Part shown: piece by piece, positions 18,392-26,863 of the stretch | How positions within the stretch are numbered: position 1 is the stretch's first letter | Layout: the number at the start of each line of letters is the position of its first letter | Assembly: GCA_963668435.2 (NCBI GenBank) | Contig: CAXXSC010000005.1 | Span: forward strand, 310,001-374,000 | DNA: 64,000 nucleotides | From: G963668435 sp963668435 | GTDB lineage: Bacteria; Latescibacterota; Latescibacteria; Latescibacterales; Latescibacteraceae | Direction: 5' to 3' | The notes under the pieces: model-generated | Seen by the model: only the letters and a program-made list of their open reading frames with translations | The model's database searches: none | Told to the model about the DNA's origin: nothing | Made by a program: the position numbers and the translations under genes

Positions 18392-18607
18392 TCCATGGAA
18401 CAGGATTAAGGCGAGGAGCTAAGGATACTACAAGATGAACAGAATCGTTCATATTCCATTACGGCGGAAAGAATAGAATATTCCGATATCCACAAATACG
18501 CCTCGCAGCGGGCCTCATTTAGCCATTGCACAGCATTAATAATATCCTTATACTTTGTTTCTAAATAGTATAATTGTAATATCATCTCACCACAGAAAGG
18601 GCTCCGG

Positions 18608-20254
18608 GTGAAAGTAGTCTCAGCGTTACTTACGATCATCGCCTTCCCGTTCAAGATTGTAGGCAGGGCGTTCTCCTTCCTGTTCAAGATATTCTGGAAA
18701 ATATTCGGGCCGGTCATCCGTTTCTGCTGGCGTATCACATGGCGTCTCAGGCTGGTAATAGCCGGTATCGCCCTGGGTTTCTTTATCATCTTTGCCAGCC
18801 ATTACGGGATCAAGGAAACCTCGACTGATGATTTCTGCGACATGTGTCATGTCCATCCCCATGTGGTCTATTCCTGGAAACAGTCAACGCATTTCAAAAA
18901 TAAAAGCGGTGTCGTCGTCCACTGTATCGACTGCCACCTTCCTCCCGGCGGACCTGAATACCTGATCGAAAAGGCGCGTCTCGGCATACGCGATGTCTGG
19001 AGCACGGCTTTTGCCGACATCGAGTCGATCGACTGGGAACAAAAATCGACCATCGAGCACGCGATGACCTACACTTATGACAGCGCCTGCATGAAATGCC
19101 ATTCCGATCTCTACAGTCTCGGTCTCGAGCCCAAAGGTGTCGAGGCGCACGAGTACTATATGCAGAACACGGACAAGCTACGCTGTATCAACTGCCATAT
19201 CGCGGTTGGACACTATCGCTCAGAACCGGTCGAGGAGGTCGATTATCTCACACAGGAAAAAGTCGAGATGCCTGAGTACAGCGCTGACTCAGGCGAGTTC
19301 GCCAACTACACCGAGCCGCTGCTCGACACCGGCGTCGCGTTCAACATGATCGCCGTCCCCGGCGGCACATTCAAGATGGGCAGCCCGAAAGACGAGGCTT
19401 TCCACGGCGAGGATGAGGCCGACACCCCTGTTGACGTGACAGTCAGCGATTTCTGGATGGGAGAGATCGAGGTTTCCTGGCGCGAGTTCGACGTTTTCTA
19501 CGCCATGACCGCAGACACCGGCAAGGACAAGACCGGCAGCAATGCCGCGCTCGAAACCGCCTCCGCCGATGCCTCGGCGCTCGAGCCGCCCGAGGGTGTC
19601 GATGCTGTCACCGGCCCGACACCTCCCTACGGCTCGCCCGATCAGGGCTGGGGCAAGGGACTCAGGCCCGCAATCACCATGACCCACCATGCCGCAGTGA
19701 AATACTGCGAGTGGCTGAGCAAGGTCACCGGCAAGACCTACCGCCTGCCCACCGAGGCCGAATGGGAATACGCCTGCCGCGCAGGTTCAGACACACCGTA
19801 CCCGTTCGAGGGCGACCCGAAGAAACTCACCGCCAACTCGTTCATGAACAAGTGGTTCGGCAGAGACACCAGCGTAATCGACCAGTATGTCTGGTACCGC
19901 GGCAACAGCAAGTACAAGACCCAGGTCCCCTACGAGATCGAGCCCAATGCCTATGGCCTCTACAACATGCTCGGCAATGTCAAGGAGTTCTGTCTCGACT
20001 GGTACTCACCCGACACCTACGCCAATTACGCGCGCCAGGGTTCGGTGACCGATCCCACGGGGCCGTCCTCGGGCAAGGAACATGTTGTCCGCGGCGGTTC
20101 CTATGACAGCGATCCGGCCGATCTCAGGTCAGCCGCCCGCGACATGACACAGCATGACAAATGGCTCATGACCGATCCGCAGTCGCCCAAGAGCATCTGG
20201 TGGTACTCGGATACCCGCGAGGTCGGATTCCGCGTGGTCAGGGAAAGGGATTGA
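18608..20254 (+). CDS. NapC/NirT-type tetraheme cytochrome c fused to an FGE-sulfatase-like domain
   Basis: A 548-residue fusion. A membrane anchor (about residues 48-66) precedes a periplasmic NapC/NrfH-like cytochrome with four CxxCH haem sites at C77, C106, C161 and C193. Such cytochromes take electrons from quinol and pass them to a periplasmic reductase. From residue ~244 to the end is an FGE-sulfatase/SUMF1-like domain (AVPGGTFKMGSP, LPTEAEWEYACRAGS, MLGNVKEFCLDWY, HVVRGGSYDSDPADLRSAARD, GFRVV). The two active-site cysteines of true formylglycine-generating enzymes, expected just after RGGSY, are absent, so sulfatase activation is unlikely; a binding or structural role fits better. GTG start with GAAAGG upstream. 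No reductase gene adjoins it. Confidence 0.85.
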   Translation: MKVVSALLTIIAFPFKIVGRAFSFLFKIFWKIFGPVIRFCWRITWRLRLVIAGIALGFFIIFASHYGIKETSTDDFCDMCHVHPHVVYSWKQSTHFKNKSGVVVHCIDCHLPPGGPEYLIEKARLGIRDVWSTAFADIESIDWEQKSTIEHAMTYTYDSACMKCHSDLYSLGLEPKGVEAHEYYMQNTDKLRCINCHIAVGHYRSEPVEEVDYLTQEKVEMPEYSADSGEFANYTEPLLDTGVAFNMIAVPGGTFKMGSPKDEAFHGEDEADTPVDVTVSDFWMGEIEVSWREFDVFYAMTADTGKDKTGSNAALETASADASALEPPEGVDAVTGPTPPYGSPDQGWGKGLRPAITMTHHAAVKYCEWLSKVTGKTYRLPTEAEWEYACRAGSDTPYPFEGDPKKLTANSFMNKWFGRDTSVIDQYVWYRGNSKYKTQVPYEIEPNAYGLYNMLGNVKEFCLDWYSPDTYANYARQGSVTDPTGPSSGKEHVVRGGSYDSDPADLRSAARDMTQHDKWLMTDPQSPKSIWWYSDTREVGFRVVRERD

Positions 20255-20280
20255 GATTCAAATGAAAAGGAATAAGCGAT

Positions 20281-20310
20281 CCCGGAGCAGAGCTCCGAGG
20301 TATTAAAAAC
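20281..20310. repeat. Palindromic repeat family A, copy 3
   Basis: CGGAGC (20283-20288) pairs with GCTCCG (20292-20297) across AGA, 27 bp after the cytochrome-FGE stop. The 3' flank is diverged relative to copy 1. Confidence 0.6.
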
Positions 20311-20403
20311 AGCCCCCTGAACCCTTGCACTTTCGTGGCTCAACGCTGCGTTTCGGGTCCCCAAGATGGGGCAAGGGAGTATCGATACTTCATGCAATCC
20401 TCA

Positions 20404-20443
20404 CCCTTTGGGAGAAGGATGTCACGAAGAGACAGGAAGGGGG
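20404..20443. repeat. Dispersed intergenic repeat family B, copy 2
   Basis: Core GGAGAAGGATGTC...GACAGGAAGGGGG, closely matching copy 1. The inner stem is reduced to TGTC/GACA. About 90 bp upstream of it (CCCTTGCA...GGCTC...GGTCCCC) also resembles the upstream flank of copy 3 at 49150-49234, so a longer composite unit is likely. Confidence 0.65.
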
Positions 20444-20485
20444 CCGGAAACGATGTCACTGCATTCAAAGAAAAGCGAGCACATC

Positions 20486-20818
20486 ATGTTTACGAAAGCA
20501 GTCAGCCACAGTGAATACAAACCGGTTCTCGACGGTATCTCGATGAGGACACTCGTGTACGGCGACAACACCCTGATGACCGAGTTCGTGCTCGAAAAAG
20601 GCAGCCTGCTGCCCATGCACAGCCATCCGCACGAGCAGAGCGGCTATCTTGTCTCCGGTCAGATGAAACTGACTATCGGCGGCGACACGTTCGAGGTCAG
20701 CCCCGGCGACAGCTGGACCATCCCGGGCGATGTCGAACACAAGGCCGATATCATCGAGGATTCCGTGGCAATCGAGGTCTTTTCTCCGGTACGGGAGGAT
20801 TATCTGCCGGAAAAATAA
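20486..20818 (+). CDS. Small single-domain cupin
   Basis: A 110-residue cupin-2 protein. The metal-binding motifs MHSHPHEQSGYLVSG and PGDSWTIPGDVEHKA carry the expected His/Glu ligands. Such proteins bind or isomerise sugars or serve as ligand sensors. The frame is open 40 codons upstream, but that part is repeat B sequence, so the ATG at 20486 (MFTKAVSHSEYKP) is taken. It immediately precedes the Gfo/Idh/MocA-DUF1080 cluster on the same strand, so a role in sugar catabolism is plausible. Confidence 0.8.
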   Translation: MFTKAVSHSEYKPVLDGISMRTLVYGDNTLMTEFVLEKGSLLPMHSHPHEQSGYLVSGQMKLTIGGDTFEVSPGDSWTIPGDVEHKADIIEDSVAIEVFSPVREDYLPEK

Positions 20819-20931
20819 TTAGTATGGCGCCCCGAAGCATATATATTGATAAGTGGCCTTCTGTCATCAGACGGCGTACAAACACGGACGGAGCATGAGT
20901 TAATCGAACGATACAGCAAAGGAGAGCAGCC

Positions 20932-22224
20932 ATGAGTTCACGCAGAACGTTTATCGGAACGGCGATAGCAGCCGGTGCGGTAGCTGCCGCATGCGGTGGT
21001 AGTGCGAAACCGAAAAAACAGGTCAATGTCCCGGTCCTTCATGATGCTGCCCCTGACGGCCCCGAGCTCAAGGCCGTTCTTGTCGGCTGCGGCGGACGCG
21101 GCACCGGCGCGGCTGAGGATTTCATCGACGCCAGCCCGAGCTGTAAAATCGTTGCCCTCGCCGACCTCTTCCCTGACCGTATCGAGAGCTGCCGCAAGAA
21201 ACTCAAGGACGAGAAAGGTGTCGAGATCGCCGACAACATGTGTTTCACCGGTTTCGATGCCTACCAGAAAGGTCTCGATGCCGGAGTGGATGTCATGATC
21301 CACGCCACCCCGCCCCATTTCCGTCACATCCATTTCAAGGCCGCGGTTGATGCCGGCAAACATGTTTTCATCGAGAAACCGGTCGCCTGCGACACCGAGG
21401 GTGTGAAATCGATCATCGAGACCGCTGGCCAGGCAAAAACGAAAAACCTGACTGTCGTGTCAGGCACCTGCTGGCGTCACCACAAGAAAGTTATCGAAAC
21501 CTACCGCCGTGTGGCCGAGGGCATGATCGGCGATATAGTCGCCGCCCGCGCCTATTTCGACACTGGCCAGCTCTGGTTCAGAGAACGTCAGCCAGAATGG
21601 ACGGACATGGAATGGATGATCCGCGACTGGGTAAACTGGTGCTGGCTTTCCGGCGACCATATTGTCGAACAGCATGTGCACAACCTCGACACCCAGAGCC
21701 TCTATCTCGGCTCGACACCGGTCAAGGCAGTCAGTTTCGGCGGCCGCCACCGTCGTGTCACAGGCGACCAGTTCGACTTCTTCTGCACCGATTTCGAGTA
21801 CGAGAACGGCCTCCATATGCAAAGCTACTGCCGTCAGATCGACGGCTGTGCCAATAACGTCTCCGACCACATCACCTGCACCGAAGGCTCCACCAACTGC
21901 CGCGGCATGATATGGGGTCATGACGGCTCCGTGCTGTGGAATTTCGACGACGAGTTCGGCAAAGAGGTCCGCTCCATGTACAAACAGGAGCACATCGACT
22001 TTGTCACCTCGATCCGCACCAGCGAGGCGCGCAATGAGATCATTGACACTGCCTACTCGACACTCATGGGCATCATGGGACGTGAAGCCGCCTACACCGG
22101 TCTCGAGGTTGGTCGCGACGAGCTGCTGGATTCGGGCATGAAACTCGGTCCCGAGGAGTACGTGCTCGGCCCATCCGACCTTTTGAAACAGCAGCCGCGC
22201 ACCCCTGGCAAGGACAAGGCATAA
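20932..22224 (+). CDS. Tat-exported Gfo/Idh/MocA-family oxidoreductase, paralogue 1
   Basis: A 430-residue NAD(P)-dependent sugar oxidoreductase family member. Its signal combines twin arginine (SRRTFIG) with a lipobox-like AAAC, suggesting an exported lipoprotein. The Rossmann fingerprint is VGCGGRGTGAA; the EKP motif HVFIEKPVACD marks the family's catalytic region. The C-terminal half (WTDMEWMIRDWVNW, SGDHIVEQHVHN, RQIDGCANNVS) is shared almost residue for residue with the gene at 23659. Such secreted members are thought to oxidise or reduce sugar hydroxyls with bound cofactor. Ribosome site AGGAGAGCAGCC. First of a three-gene run with 32-bp and 94-bp gaps. Confidence 0.88.
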   Translation: MSSRRTFIGTAIAAGAVAAACGGSAKPKKQVNVPVLHDAAPDGPELKAVLVGCGGRGTGAAEDFIDASPSCKIVALADLFPDRIESCRKKLKDEKGVEIADNMCFTGFDAYQKGLDAGVDVMIHATPPHFRHIHFKAAVDAGKHVFIEKPVACDTEGVKSIIETAGQAKTKNLTVVSGTCWRHHKKVIETYRRVAEGMIGDIVAARAYFDTGQLWFRERQPEWTDMEWMIRDWVNWCWLSGDHIVEQHVHNLDTQSLYLGSTPVKAVSFGGRHRRVTGDQFDFFCTDFEYENGLHMQSYCRQIDGCANNVSDHITCTEGSTNCRGMIWGHDGSVLWNFDDEFGKEVRSMYKQEHIDFVTSIRTSEARNEIIDTAYSTLMGIMGREAAYTGLEVGRDELLDSGMKLGPEEYVLGPSDLLKQQPRTPGKDKA

Positions 22225-22256
22225 ACCGTAACTTTCAGCCCGGAGAAGGGACGACG

Positions 22257-23564
22257 ATGAAACGATTATTGATAAAGATGGTCTCGTTTGCGGCAGCAGC
22301 GCTCATGTCATTTTCAGTTTACGCCGCCGACGGGTTCACCGATCTGTTCAACGGCAGGAACCTTGACGGCTGGGTGAATGTCAACTGCGCGCCGGACACA
22401 TGGACTGTCAGCGACGGCATGATTGTCTGCAGCGGCATCCCGTTCGGTGTGCTCAGGACCGATCGGATGTACGAGAATTATGTCATCGAGCTTGACTGGA
22501 AACATACGGTCGATGGCGGCAACGCCGGACTTTTCCTTCATTCCGGCTCCATGCCCGCGCCCGGGCTCCCATTCCCACCCTGTTTCGAGTGCCAGATACT
22601 CGACAACAACCACGGCGATATATTCGGCATCGGCGGCCCCAGGATGACTCCTGACAAACCTCACCCGAAAGGCATGGTACGCTCGCTCCCCGCGGAAGAC
22701 CGTCAGAAACCCGAGGGCGAATGGAACCACTACCGCGTAGTCTCAGATAACGGCAGCCTGACACTCGCGGTCAACGGCAAGATCGTTTCGCGGGCCTATC
22801 ATCTCTCACCGCGCAAGGGCTATATCTGCCTCGAGTCCGAGGGCAGCCTGGCCTATTTCAAGAATATCCGCATCAAGGAACTCCCCGGCACGAATCCGCC
22901 GGATGCCGTGGTCGCAGAGAAAGCCGACGAAGGATTCCGCAGCCTCTATAACGGCAAGGACCTCAGCGGCTGGAAACAGTATCCCGGCAACGAGGGCCAC
23001 TGGACCGCCGAGGGCTGGCAGCTCCATTACGACGGCAAAAGTACAGCCGAAGGCGAGAACAAGCATCTCTGGAGCGAGGAAGAGTTCGGCGATTTTGTCC
23101 TGATCGTGGACTGGCGTCTTCCCGGCGATACTGTTGTGGATGAGGTCCCGGTCGTACTGCCGGACGGCTCCAATGCTGTCGATGAGGACGGCAATGAGCT
23201 GAGAGTGGCGGTCAACGACGCGGGCGACAGCGGCATTTACCTTCGCGGCAGCTCGAAAGCCCAGCTCAATATCTGGAACTGGCCGGTCGGCTCCGGTGAA
23301 ATATGGGGCTACCGCACCGACAAGAACATGCCGGCCTCAGTCAGGCAGGGCGCGACACCGATCCTCAACGCCGACAATCCGGTCGGTCGCTGGAACAGGT
23401 TCGAGATCACCTGTGTCGGCGAAACGGTGACAGTTGTTCTCAACGGCCAGACAGTGATCGACAAGGCGCAGCTGCCCGGCATCCCGAAACGCGGCCCGAT
23501 TGCTCTTCAGCACCACGGCGACCAGGTGCAGTTCGGGAATATTTTCATCAAGGAACTGGATTGA
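22257..23564 (+). CDS. Secreted protein with two DUF1080 (3-keto-disaccharide hydrolase-like) domains
   Basis: A 435-residue protein with a Sec signal peptide (VSFAAAALMSFSVYAAD). Two tandem concanavalin-like DUF1080 domains follow: residues ~22-210, opening FTDLFNGRNLDGWVN, and ~225-435, opening FRSLYNGKDLSGWKQ. Characteristic motifs GNAGLFLHSG and DSGIYLRGSS occur in each. DUF1080 proteins have been linked to cleavage of 3-keto-glycosides, the products of Gfo/Idh/MocA-type oxidation. Its position between two Gfo/Idh/MocA paralogues strongly supports joint action on a glycoside outside the cytoplasm. Ribosome site GAGAAGGG. Confidence 0.88.
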   Translation: MKRLLIKMVSFAAAALMSFSVYAADGFTDLFNGRNLDGWVNVNCAPDTWTVSDGMIVCSGIPFGVLRTDRMYENYVIELDWKHTVDGGNAGLFLHSGSMPAPGLPFPPCFECQILDNNHGDIFGIGGPRMTPDKPHPKGMVRSLPAEDRQKPEGEWNHYRVVSDNGSLTLAVNGKIVSRAYHLSPRKGYICLESEGSLAYFKNIRIKELPGTNPPDAVVAEKADEGFRSLYNGKDLSGWKQYPGNEGHWTAEGWQLHYDGKSTAEGENKHLWSEEEFGDFVLIVDWRLPGDTVVDEVPVVLPDGSNAVDEDGNELRVAVNDAGDSGIYLRGSSKAQLNIWNWPVGSGEIWGYRTDKNMPASVRQGATPILNADNPVGRWNRFEITCVGETVTVVLNGQTVIDKAQLPGIPKRGPIALQHHGDQVQFGNIFIKELD

Positions 23565-23658
23565 GTTAAGAACAATATGATTTTTGGTTTTTCCAGAGTA
23601 TTATGACAATTGTTATGATAAACGGACAAATACCATTGTACTGTACAAGGAGGAGAAA

Positions 23659-24957
23659 ATGAGCACTTCACGTCGCGCGTTTATGGGCGTTGCAGCAGGG
23701 GCTGCCGGCGCCCTGGCACTTTCTTCATGCGGCAAATCTGGCGGCACCGCAAAAGTCAATGTTCCCACAATCCTTGACAAGGCTCCCGACGGCCCTGAGC
23801 TCAAGGCCGGTCTCATCGGCTCCGGCGGTCGCGGCACCGGCGCGGCAATCAATTTCCTCAAAGCCGGCCCGAACCTCAAGCTTGCCGCAATTGGCGACCT
23901 TTTCGAGGACAGGCTTCTCGGCTCCCTCGACCGTATCAAGAAAGAAACCGGTGCAGAGGTTCCCGAATCGGCCCGCTTTGTCGGTTTCGACGCTTTCGAG
24001 AAAGTCATGGCAACCGATGTGGATATCGTGATTCTCGCCACACCTCCTCATTTCCGTCCCGAGCATTTCAAGGCCGCGGTTGCCGCCGGCAAGCATGTGT
24101 TCATGGAAAAACCTGTCGCGGTCGATCCTGTCGGCATCAAGACTGTCATTGAGGCAGCAGGTCAGGCCAAGACAAAGAATCTCTCCGTGGTTACCGGCAC
24201 CCAGCGCCGTCACCAGAAACAGTATCTCGAGACATTCGCCCGCATCCAGGCAGGCATGATCGGCGACATCGTTGCCGGACGCTGCTACTGGAACATGAGC
24301 CAGCTCTGGTTCCGTGAGCGCCAGGAGAGCTGGACCGACATGGAATGGATGATCCGCGACTGGGTGAACTGGACCTGGCTCTCCGGCGACCATATCTGCG
24401 AGCAGCATGTCCACAATATCGATGTCATCAACTGGTTCACCGGCAAGCTGCCCACAAAAGCGGTCGGTTTCGGCTCCCGCCAGCGCCGTGTCACAGGCGA
24501 CCAGTACGATAATTTCGCTGTCGATTTCGAGTATGAGGACGGCATGCACATGCAGAGCTTCTGCCGTCAGATCGACGGTTGCGCCAACAATGTCTCCGAA
24601 TACGTGGTCGGCACGAAAGGCTCGGCCTACATGAGCGCCTCGCCCAAGTCCTGCACCATATTCAATCCCGATGGCAGCATTGCATGGCGTTTCGAGGGTG
24701 AAGAGGCCAGCCCCTATGATCAGGAGCATGTAGACCTGGTAGCCGCCATCCGTACCAGCAATCCCATCAACGAGGCGAAAACAACTGCTGAATCGACCAT
24801 GCTGGCGATCATGGGTCGCGTTTCCGCCTACACCGGCAAAGAGGTCTCGTTCAAGGAAATGATGGATTCCGATATGCGTCTCGGTCCCACAGAGTACCAA
24901 CTCGGCGCGATCGACATGGAATTCCCTGTCGCCGTTCCGGGAACGGACAAATCATAA
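23659..24957 (+). CDS. Tat-exported Gfo/Idh/MocA-family oxidoreductase, paralogue 2
   Basis: A 432-residue paralogue of the gene at 20932, sharing long identical stretches (TDMEWMIRDWVNW, RRVTGDQ, CRQIDGCANNVS, GPEL-KA). It has a twin-arginine signal (SRRAFMGVAAGAAG) followed by a lipobox-like LSSC, the nucleotide-binding IGSGGRGTGAA and the EKP motif HVFMEKPVAVD. The ATG at 23659 follows a near-perfect AAGGAGGAG; the open frame upstream is ignored. The two copies, one on each side of DUF1080, look like a tandem duplication followed by divergence, perhaps for two steps (oxidation and re-reduction) or two substrates. A strong terminator follows. Confidence 0.88.
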   Translation: MSTSRRAFMGVAAGAAGALALSSCGKSGGTAKVNVPTILDKAPDGPELKAGLIGSGGRGTGAAINFLKAGPNLKLAAIGDLFEDRLLGSLDRIKKETGAEVPESARFVGFDAFEKVMATDVDIVILATPPHFRPEHFKAAVAAGKHVFMEKPVAVDPVGIKTVIEAAGQAKTKNLSVVTGTQRRHQKQYLETFARIQAGMIGDIVAGRCYWNMSQLWFRERQESWTDMEWMIRDWVNWTWLSGDHICEQHVHNIDVINWFTGKLPTKAVGFGSRQRRVTGDQYDNFAVDFEYEDGMHMQSFCRQIDGCANNVSEYVVGTKGSAYMSASPKSCTIFNPDGSIAWRFEGEEASPYDQEHVDLVAAIRTSNPINEAKTTAESTMLAIMGRVSAYTGKEVSFKEMMDSDMRLGPTEYQLGAIDMEFPVAVPGTDKS

Positions 24958-24974
24958 AAATAGCTGCAAAGTCA

Positions 24975-25015
24975 AAAAACTGCCGGTTGGGTATTGACTC
25001 GCCGGCAGTTTTTTT
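24975..25015 (+). terminator. Rho-independent terminator of the Gfo-DUF1080-Gfo cluster
   Basis: A perfect 12-bp stem (24975-24986 with 25002-25013) ending in a seven-T run, 17 bp after the stop codon. Its loop and 3' arm contain the -35 element and spacer of the tRNA promoter. Confidence 0.88.
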
Positions 25016-25022
25016 GTATATT
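24994..25022 (+). promoter_or_regulatory. Promoter of tRNA-Gln
   Basis: TTGACT (24994-24999), a 17-bp spacer, then TATATT (25017-25022). Predicted initiation is near 25029, only a few bases before the mature tRNA 5' end. It is nested inside the preceding terminator. Confidence 0.7.
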
Positions 25023-25035
25023 CTGAGCCTTAGGT

Positions 25036-25109
25036 TGCCCCGTGGTCTAATGGCAAGACGGCTGACTCTGGATCAGTTTATCGAGGTTCGAATCCTTGCG
25101 GGGCAGCCA
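25036..25109 (+). tRNA. tRNA-Gln (anticodon CTG)
   Basis: A 74-base tRNA including encoded CCA. The acceptor arm TGCCCCG pairs with CGGGGCA, with discriminator G. The anticodon stem GCTGA/TCAGT encloses CTCTGGA, giving anticodon CTG (reads CAG). The T arm CGAGG/CCTTG encloses TTCGAAT. Its 3' portion from base 25063 is the attachment site of the adjacent element. Confidence 0.93.
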
Positions 25110-25116
25110 TTTTTAT
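25063..25116 (+). repeat. 54-bp direct repeat, left copy (att site inside tRNA-Gln)
   Basis: Covers the anticodon loop through the 3' end of the tRNA plus seven downstream bases. It is identical to 26798-26851, 1,735 bp away. Confidence 0.93.
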
Positions 25117-25235
25117 GCCCTCTGTGCTACCTCTGTGCTACCCTGAAACAAGAAAATATAGGCAGTTTAACCATGTGTCGGGTCATGTGGGGATCGTGCA
25201 TTCTGAGGCGTGTACGTAAGGATTGGAAGGTGGTA

Positions 25236-25829
25236 TTATGAGAATTGCCCAAGAATATTTTTTATGGTATTCCATTCTTGTTCAAATTCCTCAACTTTCA
25301 GATTGAGAATTTCACGGTCACGCTCGACACCCCTCTCGACAACGATTATTTGACGGCCATTTGTTATAATATATTTGGAAATACCAAGCGCATAAGCGTA
25401 TGAACGTGCCTGTCGTTTAACTGAATCACCCAATGATACATTCGGTGATTTAACCTCGATTATCATTTTTTCACTTTTCCTTTTAACAATCCAGTCGGCT
25501 GTGCAATCGATGGACTGTGTGCCAGCTTGAACAGTTACAGGATAGCGAATCTTCACTTCATCAGGGCTGTAACCTAAATACATCAAAAGAGGAAATACGA
25601 ACTTTATCTCAACCGCAATTTCACTTTCATAGAATCGTGTGGGAAGACTTTGAATCCATTCCTGTGGGTAACACTGAATGTGATGATCTTTTAATAATTG
25701 AATTTGTTTGTCATGTTGATAGTTTAATCCATTTATTGCATTCCGATAGCCTTTTTCTCTTTCTATATGATATTTCCAGAGAAGAACAAGAGCAAGAATA
25801 CTCAAGATCAAGAAAAATAGTGTGTTCAT
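25236..25829 (-). CDS. Membrane-anchored PD-(D/E)XK-like (HsdR N-terminal type) protein
   Basis: A 197-residue protein. Residues 1-18 form an N-terminal membrane helix; residues ~20-70 are a charged linker. Residues ~75-180 resemble the type I restriction R-subunit N-terminal domain: YSPDEVKIRYPV, a likely catalytic Asp in DCTADWIV, the E-x-K of IIEVKSPN, and the helix-strand run QARSYAYALGISKYIITNGRQIIVV. That is the core of the PD-(D/E)XK nuclease fold. Membrane tethering of such a domain is unusual and hints at defence or exclusion within the element. A+T rich (below 40% G+C). Its 5' end overlaps the divergent ParB-like frame by eight bases. Confidence 0.65.
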   Translation of the reverse strand: MNTLFFLILSILALVLLWKYHIEREKGYRNAINGLNYQHDKQIQLLKDHHIQCYPQEWIQSLPTRFYESEIAVEIKFVFPLLMYLGYSPDEVKIRYPVTVQAGTQSIDCTADWIVKRKSEKMIIEVKSPNVSLGDSVKRQARSYAYALGISKYIITNGRQIIVVERGVERDREILNLKVEEFEQEWNTIKNILGQFS

Positions 25830-26304
25830 AATATCTCCTCTTACTTACAAAGCGTTAGTGTGGGCGCTGGAGAACCAGCTTGCACGGAGGAACCTGAATA
25901 ACTTTCAGCGAACAGAGGTTGCACTCAGGATCGAGGGTGTGGTGAAGGCGAAGGCGAAAGAGAAACAACGCGGTGGACAGGGAGGCGTTTTGCTTTCACA
26001 GAAATCTGTAGAAGCAAAGATTGATACTCAGAAAGAGATTGCCAAGTCCGCCGCCGTCTCCCACGACACAGTTCACAAGGTCAAGACGATACTGGAGAAA
26101 GCCCCGGAGAAAGTCAAGGAACGCGCCCGTACTGGTGAGATAAGCGTCAACCGTGCCTACATGGACACTGTAGCCCCGGAACATGAACGTCCACCCAAGC
26201 GTGAGCAGCCCCTACCAGATACAGAGCATAAGCATATTGCAATAATGCCGATAGTCTGCCGCAATGTCAAGCACCATTTAACAGGCGTATATTTCGAGTA
26301 TTAG
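25822..26304 (+). pseudogene. ParB-like / plasmid replication-associated protein fragment
   Basis: The stretch VWALENQLARRNLNNFQRTEVAL, the basic KAKAKEKQRGG linker, and IDTQKEIAKSAAVSHDTVHKVK followed by GEISVNRAY match the middle and C-terminal helix-turn-helix part of ParB-like proteins found on plasmids, phages and beside adenine methylases. The N-terminal ParB nuclease-like domain is missing; the first ~10 codons overlap the divergent gene and do not look homologous. After residue ~135 the sequence also stops resembling the family. It is therefore a 5'-truncated, probably inactive remnant of a larger mobile element. Confidence 0.6.
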
Positions 26305-26797
26305 GAAAATGTAGGATGACACCCATACCCCCTGTTTGCAAAAAAGTAAAAATGACCCAAAGCCGAAGCGGCACAGAAGTCAACAGGGTAGGGCATAGGA
26401 CACGGGCAAGGGGCCGCCGAGAGGAGGATGTTTACATAATAACTATTATGTGCATTGCAAAAAAAGAGATGTTGGAAGGTAACAATAAGGCGGGTCACGT
26501 TGGCCATGCGAGAATTGATTGATTATATGAGCCAATGCCGTATTTGGTCTTAGTTTATCTACTGGTCACCGGTACAATTTGCATCGGGCTCTCATGACAC
26601 GCACACGGGATTTCAAGCATGACCACATGACTTTTCAAATGTCATGACCTTGCCAATTCTTGCCAAAAACGGTGGCAATCTGTGCGAAATATGCGGAATA
26701 TGAGGGTGTTCTGGAGATGGTGGAGAAGCGGCAGCCATGATGTTAAGTGTTTTAATTACAGACTGATACTATGCCTTGCACAAGGATTCTGCTGGCG

Positions 26798-26851
26798 TGA
26801 CTCTGGATCAGTTTATCGAGGTTCGAATCCTTGCGGGGCAGCCATTTTTAT
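26798..26851 (+). repeat. 54-bp direct repeat, right copy (att site)
   Basis: Identical to 25063-25116. The preceding bases no longer form a tRNA 5' half, so this copy is only the attachment fragment. Confidence 0.93.
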
Positions 26852-26863
26852 TCCTGAAATTGA

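Larger units (their letters stand above)
25063..26851. mobile_element. Small tRNA-Gln-integrated element, apparently without its own integrase
   Basis: The segment between the two 54-bp repeats is 1.68 kb. It holds one A+T-rich membrane-anchored nuclease-like gene and a ParB-like fragment. The classic tRNA attachment layout, with an intact tRNA at one end and a duplicated 3' fragment at the other, indicates site-specific integration. The likely tRNA terminator lies just outside the right repeat, which supports insertion between tRNA and terminator. No tyrosine or serine recombinase is encoded, so it is either a decayed remnant or a satellite moved in trans. Confidence 0.85.

Noticed and set aside
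24987..25241. Open frame running through tRNA-Gln (84 codons).
   Set aside because: It overlaps the tRNA and its promoter, and the only coding-like part is the tRNA read as codons.
26316..26522. 68-codon plus-strand frame inside the tRNA-Gln element.
   Set aside because: Basic, low-complexity composition without a ribosome site; may be debris of the ParB-like region.
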